Below are positions 8,808-21,200 of a stretch of 64,000 nucleotides of DNA, in pieces. A program made the position numbers and the translations under genes. Within the stretch, counting starts at the first letter, position 1. Every line of letters begins with the position of its first letter. The stretch is from positions 1-64,000 of the forward strand of contig JAKAKJ010000083.1 of assembly GCA_021824575.1 (NCBI GenBank), written 5' to 3'. The stretch is from Chloroflexota bacterium (GTDB lineage: Bacteria; Chloroflexota; Anaerolineae; Anaerolineales; Villigracilaceae). A model generated the notes under the pieces. The model was not told the origin of the DNA and did not search any database. It saw only the letters and a program-made list of their open reading frames with translations.

Positions 8808-9296
8808 GGACACATCCTACCATCGGAAGTATCGGTAGTCAAGGTTTTACATGGGATTTTAACACCCAAAAGCCGGACAGAAAGCAAGGCAACTCCAAGC
8901 ACTTGTGTCTCGAGAAGACCGAAACTAGAGCAGTAGACATATAAATGGATAATGTCTCTGCGGTTTGTCCTTGAACAGAGTGGCCGAACAGAATAAAATT
9001 CAAACGAGTGGATGTACCGATGGCTGTGGGTGGGAAAAATGCAGATGAACACCCCCAAACAAAACATCAAAGATAAATGTTTCTCATGTATTGAAGCCTG
9101 TTTTGAAGCCTGCCTGTGCATATACTACATTTGAAATCAAGGATAGGGCTTGATTTGAAATAAGGGCTTTAAAGGTATTTCTTTCGAGCAATCTAGAATC
9201 AAGGCTGGGTCACTTTAGCAATAGGTTGGGACAGGCGCATTCCTAGCGCATCGTAACAAAAAAATTTAAACATCCATGAACGTCAGGGAGGCAGGT
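8808..9296. other. 489-bp non-coding region upstream of the giant RHS gene
   Basis: No credible gene is seen on either strand. It contains a hairpin (9130-9141 with 9149-9160, one mismatch, loop GATAGGG) and an imperfect tandem 12-mer around TTGAAGCCTG (about 9090-9115). Promoters for the HTH gene and the RHS gene should both lie here, but I could not pick a convincing -35/-10 pair. Confidence 0.5.
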
Positions 9297-12200
9297 ATGT
9301 CGACACAAGGCAAGTTAAGCATCGCGTCCATCTTTCGTCTGGGAATGACGCTGGCTCTTCTATTTAACGCATTCTCGCCGGTCATTTCCGCGTCGGCTGG
9401 TTCATTCAAGCCGGAGACGAAGAACGCCAAGATCGATGGGACCAAAGCTTTGGGATACCAATTTCATCCGGTATACCAACCTTCCTCGGATATTCCCACA
9501 CCCAATCCAAGCACACCTCCCGCAAAACGCAAACCGGAGAAACCAGACGAAAGTCCGGTCGAGTTCACGATCGCCGCGGACTCGTCTACAGTCGATTCCA
9601 GCAGCAATATCAAGCTGGAGGTCCTTATCCGAAATAACTCCGATCAGGATATATCCAATCTCGTCTTCTCGGACCAGCTCAACAACAAATATGATTATTC
9701 GTGGATTCTCTTCGGCCCGATCCATTATGATTCGGCCAAGAAGCTGATTACGTACGATATCGGCGCACTCAAAGTTGGGGATGAGTTCAAATTCAGCTAC
9801 ACGTTGAAGATCAACAACAGATCGAACGGCAATGGCGCAGGCGGAATCCGTATCCATGATGCCACCATCACCTACCAGCAGAACAGACAAGCAGATTCAC
9901 AGACTGCCTCTGTTGCCTTCACAGATGGCTCAAGCCTGATTCCCAGCGATGCAAACATTGGCATTCCCAATGGGAATTGGCAATCGCTTGGCCGTTATTC
10001 AATTTATATGAGTGATAACGCTTTACCGCAAAGCGGCGCAGTGATGGCTGCACCGACCAAGATCCAAGGGAAAGGTCCGGATCTGCAATTCCAACTGGAC
10101 TTCCTGCAAACGGACGTCATCTCAAAAGGAGCAGGCAATCGCCCAACTGACCAGGAAGTCAATGTACATCAAAAAGTCGAGCAGAATTTCAGCACACCTG
10201 CTTTTCTTGAGATCAACCTGGATGGCTACGTGGATTTGAACAACATTCCGGCTGGACAGACTCCCTATGTCGCTACGTATGACGAGACGTACAAGGTGTG
10301 GGTCAAAGTGCCGATCATTGACACAGACCTAAAGCGAAACACGGTCACGGTGAAGATCGCGCACTTCTCCACCTGGGGCGCGGGATTGGGAACATCCCTT
10401 CCGCAAAACGGTGCGAATGTGCTTCTCTTCGACCAACCCTACACTTCGCTCTTCACCGGCGCGGCGCGCTACAGCATCCCAATCTGGACGCCGGCGGGAA
10501 GAACCGGCATGGCGCCCGATATTGCCCTCTCCTATTCCAGCGCCACGGTGGATGGCGTGTTGGGAAACGTGCAGGCACCATGGGTCGGCGAAGGCTGGAA
10601 CATCGACGGCACCGAAATCGTCCGCAAGATCACTACAAGCGATACCGGTTATGGATATCAGAACAGCTTTGCGCTTACCATCAATGGCACGCTCTATAAC
10701 CTGCTGGTGGATCCCAACCACCCCAACCGATATTACACCGATCGCGATTCATTCCTGTACATCGAACGCCATAACGAAGCGTTGGGAAATGCCACGGATG
10801 TCTACGGTAATTCACCACAGAATACCACCGGCGAATGGTGGGAAGTGGTGACCACAGACGGCACGCGCTACCGCCTGGGCTGGGAGGATGATTCCGAGCA
10901 GTTGGCGTTGATGTATGGCTACTCCTGTACTGTGGGAAATCCATGCGCCACTCCTAACGGTACCTATGCATCTTTGGGTTACGCGGGCCATGCCACAAAT
11001 CTTGTGGCCCTGCGTTGGCGCGTGGATCGCGTCACGGATGTGCACGGAAATTACATGCAGTATCAGTATACAGAAGAGCATCCGAGTTCCTCACTGGTCC
11101 CTGCCTTCGATCGCGCCAGTTATCTGCAAACGGTTTCATACACCGGGCATCTCAGCGGTGGTGTGCCCGACCTGCAACCGGGATACCGGGTGGATTTTGT
11201 GTATGGCAATCGCATCGGGGATAATGTCCCGGCAGCCTTCAACCTTTGGGACAATTATGATACCCAGCAACTGAATGCAATTGATATATGTTATGGTAGT
11301 TGCTCGAATACAAGCATTGTGCGCGAATACAGATTCAATTACGCGGTTGCAAATGTTCCCGATGCAAACGGCACGCTTACCCTGACGGGCCTCAATATCT
11401 CGGGCCGTACAACCACAGGGACGGATTTCAGCACAGACCCATCCAGAACCGCCGCTCCCACGATCAGCTTCACATATACCAATTATCCCAATCGCGCCGT
11501 GAACGGCTCAACGAACGTCTACAACTATCCGCGCCTGACGCAGATCACGAACGGATATGGTGGTTCATTAACATACACATACGAAACAGATGGCCGCGAC
11601 TCCACCACCTGGTACGATTACCGCGCGAGGACCGTCACGGTCTCGAGCGGCATCTCCACCGCAGCAGTCAAAGGCTACACTTATGCAACACCTGTTTATG
11701 CGGGCGCCAATAACACGGGTGCGTTGATTGGTTATACAGATGTCACCGAAACCACGTATGACTTCAACGGTACGAGCAAGCTGGTAGACATCGCCCATCA
11801 CTTCGGGACAACCGGTTTGGATACCGGCTACGAGCTTTCCACAACCTGGAAAGACCCAAGCGGGGCAGCGCTCAGGAAGAGCACCAACACGTATGTGGTG
11901 GACGACTCGAAGGCACCCTTCACCGGATGGAATTACCACTACCTGTACCAAGTGCAGAGCTATATCCAGAGCGGCTCTTCTTTGACCCTGGCTTCCCAGA
12001 CTATTTCCGTGCGCGATCCCTCCACTGGCAATCTTGCAATGCAGCAGGGGTATCTGGGTTCATCGTTGTATCGTAAGACCTACTACGAATACCAGCCCAA
12101 CTTCAACCCAGCCCTGTATGTTCTGGATAAGCCCACGCGCCAACTGCTGGTGGATGCATCGAATGCCATCTTCGGCGACACGCGTTATAGTTATGATTCG

Positions 12201-15200
12201 ACCTATGACCTGATCCTGACGCAGAAGATCGTCTCTGGAATCCAGACTGCGGACACAAGTTTTGGCTACGATGATTATGGAAATCAGACATCCACATGCG
12301 CCCATACGACCTATGGCAGCGTGGGAGTCCAACCTACCGGGGCATGCAACTCTGCAAGCGTTCAATACGATGATACGTTGCAGACCTATCCGGTGAAATC
12401 ATGGAATGCACAGGGAAATGAAACCGATACGAGCTATTTGTTTACACTGGGCGTTCCAGACCAAGTGACGGATCCGAATGGCTGGACCACCACGACAACC
12501 TACGATGGGTTGGGGAGGACCTTGTCCGTTACACCACCAGGACTGCCTGTGGGCCAGGCAGGAACAATCTATGCGTATCCAGTTCCAACCGGTGGTGGGA
12601 TCGCTGCACCGTACAACATCCACATGCAGATTTGGGATCCGAACGGAAATACTCTTCGTGATGTGTGGGGCATCTACGACGGCCTGGGACGCATGCTGCA
12701 AACCCAGACCATGGATGCGGACCAGAATCAATTATTGGTGTCGGACACATCCTACAATGCCCTGGGCGTGGCCTATCAGCAAAGTGTTCCCTATTATGTT
12801 ACAGGCGCAGGGGGAACACAACAATCCGGCGCATCTCAGTTCACGATTACAACATACGATGCATTGGGACGCCCGGTCTCTGTGACCGCGCCAGGAAACC
12901 TCACAACGTCCACGGCTTACGATGGTTTCACAACCACAGCCACCGACCCGAACGGGAATAAAACAGCGCGAGTCACAGATGGGCTTGGGCGGCAGGTAAC
13001 GGTACAGGAATACAACGGGACGAACGTGTACGCCACAACGTACTATGCGTATGATGTGGCGAATCATTTATCGACCACGACGGATGCCCAGAACAATGTC
13101 ACCACAATGCAATACGACCTGCTGGGACGCAAAATTGCCATGCAGGATCCGGATATGGGCTTTTGGAGTTATCAGTATGACCCGCTGGGAAACCTAAGTC
13201 AGCAGACCGATGCGCGCAGTCAAGTCCTGACCTTTCAATACGACACCCTCAATCGCCAGACCTTGAAGCATGATGCAAACAATAATGTGGATTTGGAATC
13301 CTATGTCTATGGCGTCACGGCTGGGACGGATATCGGTCTGCGCGTTTCCATGACCGATCAAAGTGGTTCAACCGCATGGAGTTACTCCAACTTTGGACGT
13401 GCGGTGACCGAGGCGAAGACGATCGGCGGCGTGACCCAAAACACCACTACGACGTCCGATTGGCTGGGACGCGTCCTGACAGTAACCTATCCGGACGGGG
13501 AAGTGCTGACCAACGGATATGATGCGTTGGGCAGGCCAAAGAGTCTAAAAAGTGACCAGCACCCGCAGGATATTGCCGATCTGGCCTATAACGCTCTCAG
13601 CCAGATCACGACGACTTCAATGGGCAACGGGGTCACGGTTCACAATACGTATGATGCCAGCAATTTCCGCCTGGACAGCCGCAGCGCGGACGTGAGCGGC
13701 ACACAGCTCATCAATTTCACTTATACCTATGACCAGACCGGGAACATCACACAGATCAACGACAAACAATTAGGCGAAGTTCACACGTACTCGTATGATC
13801 CGTTGAACCGCTTGATCTCAGCCGGCGGGCAGAAAGGCATGGATTATGCCTACCAGCAGGCCTACAGCTACGACAAAGTGGGGAACATGCTGCAAGTGTC
13901 CAACTGGCAGGACGATGTGATCTTCAAGGACGATTTCGAGAGCACAACCTTAAACTGGTCCAGCGAAGCGCAGGGACAGAACATCTGGACCGTGGACAGC
14001 AATACGATCCAGCCCGCTTCCGGGCAGAGATCGGTTGTGTTCGATATCAACAATAACAATCCCGAATACTTACAGGATAATTCGCCGCAGGACGCGACAC
14101 GTTATCGCGCCCGTTTCTATATCGAGCCGAATGGGTTAACGATGGCAGTCGGGGATATCTTTGATATCTTCGATGGCTTAAGTAATGGGGCAGTTGTTTT
14201 TAGTGTGCAGATGCAGATGGTGAGTGGGGCTTACCAAATCCGGGTTGCGGCACTGAACAATGCAGGTGCATGGGCTTATGGAGGTTGGTATCCGATTCAA
14301 CATGGTTGGACAGAAATAGAGATTGATGATCAGGTGCTTTCCTCCACAGGATCATTGTCTCTCTGGATCAATGGAGTATCTCAGAACGGGCTGAGCAATA
14401 TTGACAACAGCACACGAACGATCACGAGTGTTCAACTGGGAGCCAACGGAGTAGATGCCAGGACACGCGGACAATTATTATTTGATGCGTTCGAATCGCG
14501 GCGCTTAACTTACATCGGTATGCTGCCCCAACAAACTGCCGATTCGGGTTCAGATCGGTCGAGCTATCCAGCTGCCTTTCACATCCCTGCGGCTCCAGAC
14601 TCTTCCAAGAAGGCTTCGGCACTGCTCGATCAAATGGAAAGTACGCCTACGCCCACTCCTCCGCCAGCCGATTTGATTTTCAAAGACGGTTTTGAGAGCG
14701 GGAATTTTAGCTCCTGGTCATGGAAGGATACGAATGGGGGAAATCTGTCTGTTTCCACACAAGCAGCCGCGATTGGAAGTTATGGTATGCGGGCTATTAT
14801 ACAAGGTACAACTCCTATAGGCGCATATTACCAGGCGGCCACAGCAGCAGATCATTACAGCGCCCGCTTTTACTTCGATCCCAACTCAATCCAACTCCCG
14901 CCAAATCAGAGCGTCTACATCTTCGCGGCCCAGAATAGTCAAGGAAGCGGGGTAACTTCTCTGCTTCTTGAACGCGCGGGGCCATATTATTTACTCTCTC
15001 CCTGTATCAAAGACTTTGCTACTGATGAATGGTACTGCGAATCTGGCGTTTATGTGCCTAATGCCTGGCAGTCTGTGGAAATCGAATGGCAAACCGCCAG
15101 CTCATCGGGTACAGCAGATGGCTACCTGACACTCTGGGTGGATGACCAGTTGATGGAGAGCATTCCCAATCTTGACAATTATGGTGAAGCTATTTCCACC

Positions 15201-18200
15201 GCCTATCTGGGCTTGGATGGCATTCCCACAGGTACCACCGGAACTATATATTATGACTCGTTTGAGTCGTGGAAGGGCGAACACATTGGTCTCGATCCAA
15301 ACGGCCCGGCTTTACAGCCTCCGTTAACTAATATGCTCTTTCTGGATGGCTTCGAGAGTAACAGCTTCGATCCATGGTCTTGGGCAAGTGTGGATGGCGG
15401 CAACTTATCCATCTCCGCTCAAGCTGCTGCCATTGGATCCTATGGAATGCAGGCAGCGGTCCATGATACCAACACCATGGGCGTTGATTACGAAACAGGG
15501 TCAGTGCAATCGCATTACAGTGCCCGATTCTATTTCAATCCCAATTCCATCCAGATTCCGGCAGGTCATGGCGTTTATATCTTTGCAGGCTCGGACAGCC
15601 AGGAGTCCTGGGTTAACTTCCTTTATCTCCAGCAAGCAGGACAGTACTATGTGTTATTTGCCTGTGGTAAGGATGAGACCACTGGAAACTGGTCTTGCAC
15701 GCCGGGAACCTATATCCCCAATGCTTGGCAAGCAGTGGAGATTGAGTGGCAGACTGCAAGTTCCCCCACTGTCCATGACGGTTATCTGAAGTTATGGGTC
15801 GATGATGCTTTCGCAGGCAATGTTCAAAATCTCAACAATGATGCCGAAACCATGTTGTTTGCTTTCATGGGCATGGATAGCACTCCTACTGGCACTACAG
15901 GGACTATGTATTTCGACGCGTTTGATTCGTGGATGGGTGACCGCATCGGCCTCGACCCGAACGGTCCGGCTTTGCAGTCTCCATTAAGCGACCTACTTTT
16001 CCTCAACGGTTTTGAGAGTAACAGCTTCGATCCATGGTCGTGGGCAAACAGGGATGGAGGTAGTCTCTCCGTCTCCACTCAAGCCGCTGCCGTTGGAACC
16101 TACGGGATGCAGGCAGTCGTCAATGATACCAACACCATGGGGGTTCACGACCAGATGACAACTGCGCTGGGACATTACAGCGCCCGATTCTATTTCAATC
16201 CCAATTCCATCCAGATTCCATCAGGTCATGGTGTCTACCTCTTTGAAGGTTCGGACAGCCAGGAGTCCTGGGTCAACTTCCTTTATCTCCAGCAGGAAGG
16301 GCAGAACTACACTTTATCTGCCTGCGGAAGAGATGAGACTACCGGAAACTGGTCTTGCACGCCGGATGCTAATATCCCCAACGTGTGGCAGTCTGTGGAA
16401 ATCGAATGGCAAACCGCAAGTTCACCCACAGTCCATAATGGGTATCTCAATCTGTGGGTGGATAATATAACAATAGACGGCGTGACCAACCTCAACAATG
16501 ATGCTGAAGCCATGACCTATGCTTTCATGGGATTGGATGACACTCCTACTGGCACGACTGGAACCATGTATTTTGACGCGTTTGAGTCGTGGAACGGCGA
16601 GCATATTGGACTGGATCCGAACGGACCCGCTCTCCAGCCTCCGCTGGATGCCACCTCAACACCAACTTTGACACCCACATCTACTTCGGCCATCACCAAT
16701 ACGCCATCACCTACAATTATGCCTTCGCACACACCGACCTTTACAGCAATGCCATCCCATACACCTACAGCGTCTTTTACTCCTACATATACCAACACTC
16801 TAACCAGCACACCTTCACAAACACCGACACCAACCTATACTTTCACGCCGACTGCTACCGATACGCCCAGCGACACACCTACGATAACGGCGACGTTTAC
16901 CAATGTCCCGACACCTTCGCGGACACTAATTCCCAGCAGTACACCCACAGTTACTAATACCGCGACATCCACAAAGACACCGACAAAAACTCTCACGCCA
17001 GTCGCTACCCTGACACCCAGTAGGACGCCGACATTCACGCCTTCACCCACCGTTACAGTCACCCCACAGCTTGCAGCCAAATGGAACTTTGATGAAGTTA
17101 GTGGTTCTGCGCTTGATACCGCTCCGGGAACACCGCAAAGCAACGGAGCGCTCTCAGGTAACGTTGTGCGCGTGCCCGGCTTTGGTGTGAACGCAATGAA
17201 ATTTGCCGCAGGTGGATATGTCAATGTCGCGCGCACCACTGAACTAGAACCAGCAAATGGCTTGACAATATCCGGCTGGGTCTATCCAACACAGGTCAAT
17301 GCCAATACCACCTATGTAATTCTCAATAAAGGCGGCGCATCACAAGATTATCGTTTATATATAAACACGAATGGTTATCTGGTCTTCCACGTCAATGGCG
17401 TGACGCCGCAGGAGGTGCTTGGACCCCAATTACCGGTCAATACCTGGACGCATGTGGCAGCGGAATACGACCGAGCTGCGAATTTGATCAAACTCTACCT
17501 GAATGGCGCATTAGCTGCCTCCAAACAAGTCACGGGCAATATTGCCTACAACACAGCCGCTGGCCTGAACTTCAGCGACGGGACGAATTCATTTATCGGC
17601 ATGTTGGATGAGATGCAGTTATCCAGTGGCGTTTTACCGGATTCACAAATCCAGGATTTAGCTAACTTGCAATTGACGGCTACGCCGAATCCCACTTCGA
17701 CGCCAAGCCTGATTGTGACCAACTCCCCGACCCTTACGCCGACGAATACACCAGCTATCTCGCCGACACCTTTGCCTGCCAATAACCTGCCGTGGGGCAC
17801 GGGCAACGATGGCGATTTGAACATCGCAAGCGGGGCAACGTTCAATATCAACGCCCAGACTCAGATCACGGGCCGCTCTTGTGCAGATGGTGTTGCTTAT
17901 AGCGTAACTTCACTTGGCAGCACGGTTGCCACCTTATCCAGTTCTCCAGGCGCAGGCTGTCTCAGCCCTGGCGACGAAGTGCTGCTGATTAATTTACAGG
18001 GAACGACCGCGACCACCTATAATACAGGTGTTTATGAATTCCTGAGGGTGGCTACTGTTTATGGGAACAATGTCACATTCACAACGCCAAAAGTAAATTG
18101 GTATGGAGATGGCTGGCGCAGTGACATCAATATTGGTACGGGAGCAAGCAACCAAAAGGTGATGCTCCAGCGCGTACCGAACTACAATAACGTAACCATC

Positions 18201-21200
18201 AACGGCACGTTGCGCGCTAACGCATGGAATAGCTTGACTGGCGGTTTGATCGTTTTCCGGGTGCTTCAAAATGTTACGGGCGGCGGGACAATCAGCGGGT
18301 CGTCCCTTGGCTATATCGGAGGGATTCGAAATGATGGGTGGGGAGAAGGCCCCGCCCAAAAGTCCGCAATGATGGGAGGCGGCGCTCCTGGCGGAACGGT
18401 TAGTAATAGCTGTGCGTATCAGGGTGACCATAGCGGTGGTGGATACGGAACAAATGGCTATCCTTCAGACGGCGGCGGCAGTGCTTATGGGAATCCGACT
18501 CTCAATGTGATCTATCTTGGAGCAGGAGGTGGTTTTGGGGGAACTGCAAAAACGCTGAACAATGGAGAGGTAGGCTGTGGCGCTGGAGGCGCGGGCGCAG
18601 GAATTGTCTGGGTCATCAGCAACACTATAAACTTCTCGGGCAACATTGTAAATAATGGGGCGAATGGTGGCGACTACGGCAGTGGCGGAGCAGGCGGATC
18701 GATCCGCATTGAGGGCTACGATGTCACGCTCACTGGAGCGCTCTCTGCCTCGGGTGGATACGGCGGCGGCAGTGGCGGCGTAGGACGAATCGCTGTTTAC
18801 TACGAAAATACGCTCTCATCCTTTTCTAGTAGCCCGGTTGCTTATACTGCTAGGCTTGGACAACCCTCCACCGCGACCCCCACTCCCACAGCTATTAGTC
18901 TTACACCGTCCCCATACGGCACTGGTGTGGATGGCAACTTGACAGTCAATTCGGGAGCCACATTTAACATCAGTTCTCAAAACACTGCTCCTCGTTCCTG
19001 CGTTGACGGGGGGGACGGTGTAAGCTATAACGTGGTAAGTTTGAGCACCAATTCAGCCCAACTCTCCGCTTCGCCTTCCGCAAATTGTTTAAATCCTGGG
19101 GATGAGGTTCTCTTAATCAACTTACAAGGCACCACATCCAATTATGCCAATACAGGGAATTATGAATTTCTGCACGTTGGCGGCGTTTCGGCAAATACCA
19201 TCTTCTTCACAACGCTAAAGAGTAAATTCTATGGCGCCAGCGCCGGAAGTGATGCACAAATTGGGACCAGCTCCGGCCAGCAAAAAGTTGTTTTAGTGCG
19301 AGTACCTAATTATCGTAACGTAACTATCAATGGAACATTGACAGCCAATGCCTGGAACACAAGCAAGGATGGTTTGATCATTTTTCGAGTTTTACAGAGT
19401 TTGTCCGGTTCCGGAACGATCAGTGGATCAAATCTTGGCTATGTAGGCGGCATACGCAGCAATGGTTGGGGAGATGGCCCCGCCCAGAGGTCTGCAGCGA
19501 TTGGCAGTGGTGCGCCTGGCGGAACAGTTAGCAGTAGTTGCATCCATCAATCCACTCACAGCGGCGGCGGCTATGGAACTAATGGCTATCCCTCCACCAA
19601 AGGGGGCGGAATCGCTTACGGAAATCCAGCGCTCGATGCAATTTACCTTGGAGCGGGTGGGGGATTTGGGGGAACAGCCAAAACATTAAATAATGGGGAG
19701 GTAGGCTGTGGCGACGGAGGCGCTGGTGGTGGTATTGTTTGGATCATCGGGAATTCCATCAACTTTACAGGCAGCATTGTAAACAACGGACAGAGCGTAG
19801 GATATTATGGCAGCGGTGGAGCTGGCGGATCGGTGCGTATTGACGGTTATGATATTACTCTCAATACTGTCTCTGTTTCCGGCGGCGGCGGTTATGGCGG
19901 CGGCGGCACTGGTCGTATCGCTGTCTATTATGCTAACAGCTTCACGGGTAACTTCACACCCGGCTACCAGGAAAATACCAGCACGGGACAAGGCTCCACA
20001 CCCACGCCGACTCCGACTCCGATTATCCAAACCCCTCAGGCACCAGTTGATGGCTGGGTCGGGACGGACTATACCTACACCGCCGCGCATCCACATGCAG
20101 TAACGGCGCTATCGGGTGGAAATGTTGCAAGCTATACCTACGACCAAAATGGCAACATGATGTGCAGAATGGAAAGTGGTGAGTGGTTCGTGCAGTCATA
20201 CAATGCCGAGAATCGAATATCGAGTATTGTTAAACTTGCCAGCGGGGATTGCACGAATCCGGGCATGTATCAAGCCGTGTGGAATTTCAGCTACGATGGC
20301 GATGGGACGCGTGTCGCACAACTCTACACGCCGTATGACTCCAATGGCAATGCTCAGACGCCAATGTTCACCGCGTACTTTGCGGGCGGCGCGTACGAAG
20401 TCACTGGGACGACGGACAGCACAACCTTTACACAGACCAGCGTTAAGAAGTATTATGCAATCGCGAGCATGACGGTCGCGGTAGACTCTTGCACAGGCAG
20501 TGACTGTTCGCTGACCACCGGAACCTGGTCACTGGATTATATGCTCACCGATCATCTCGGTTCAGTAGTTGCTGTTACCAATGCAAGCGGAACCTTAATA
20601 AGCCAACAAAGATATTTGCCATTCGGAGGAGTCCGCACCGATACCAATCCGCCCTTCATCACGCAGACGGATTTTGGCTACACAGGTCAGCGTAACAACA
20701 GTTACATTAACTTGGTGGATTACAACTCAAGATGGTATTCGGCGGATTTGGGACGCTTTATTTCGCCAGATTCCATTGTACCCGATCTCAACAATCCACA
20801 AGCCCTCAACCGCTACAGCTACGTTTTTAATCGGCCTGTAATTCTAAACGACCCAACAGGACATTGCCCAGTATGTTTTGTTGCTTTGGTTGGACTTGCC
20901 ATAGCGCTAAGCCAAGTTCCATCAGAAACAGCTCACGATTGCAGTAGCGCACGCCCTTGTGGTGATCCAAACGTTGTCACTATTGGTGTCGCCGTAACAC
21001 TTGCCGCGCCGGACATTGTGGCACTAGGAAGTCAGGGCTTAATGGGGGTGGGAAAACTAATAAATTCGCCGAAGTTGTGGGCAGCGGGTTATAATGCATA
21101 TAATGCAGCCAATGCAGCATCTGTAGCTGCCCAAGCCTCAGATCAAAATGATCAAGCCTACCGATATCTTGATGATAATGAGGCAAAGGCAATCATGCGT

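Noticed and set aside
16640..17075. Short repeats resembling a CRISPR or minisatellite
   Set aside because: They are Thr/Pro/Ser codon repeats in frame with the RHS protein, without regular spacers.
16517..17239. Minus-strand Val/Gly-rich frames in the RHS gene
   Set aside because: They are complements of the repetitive Thr/Pro stalk codons and have no start signals.
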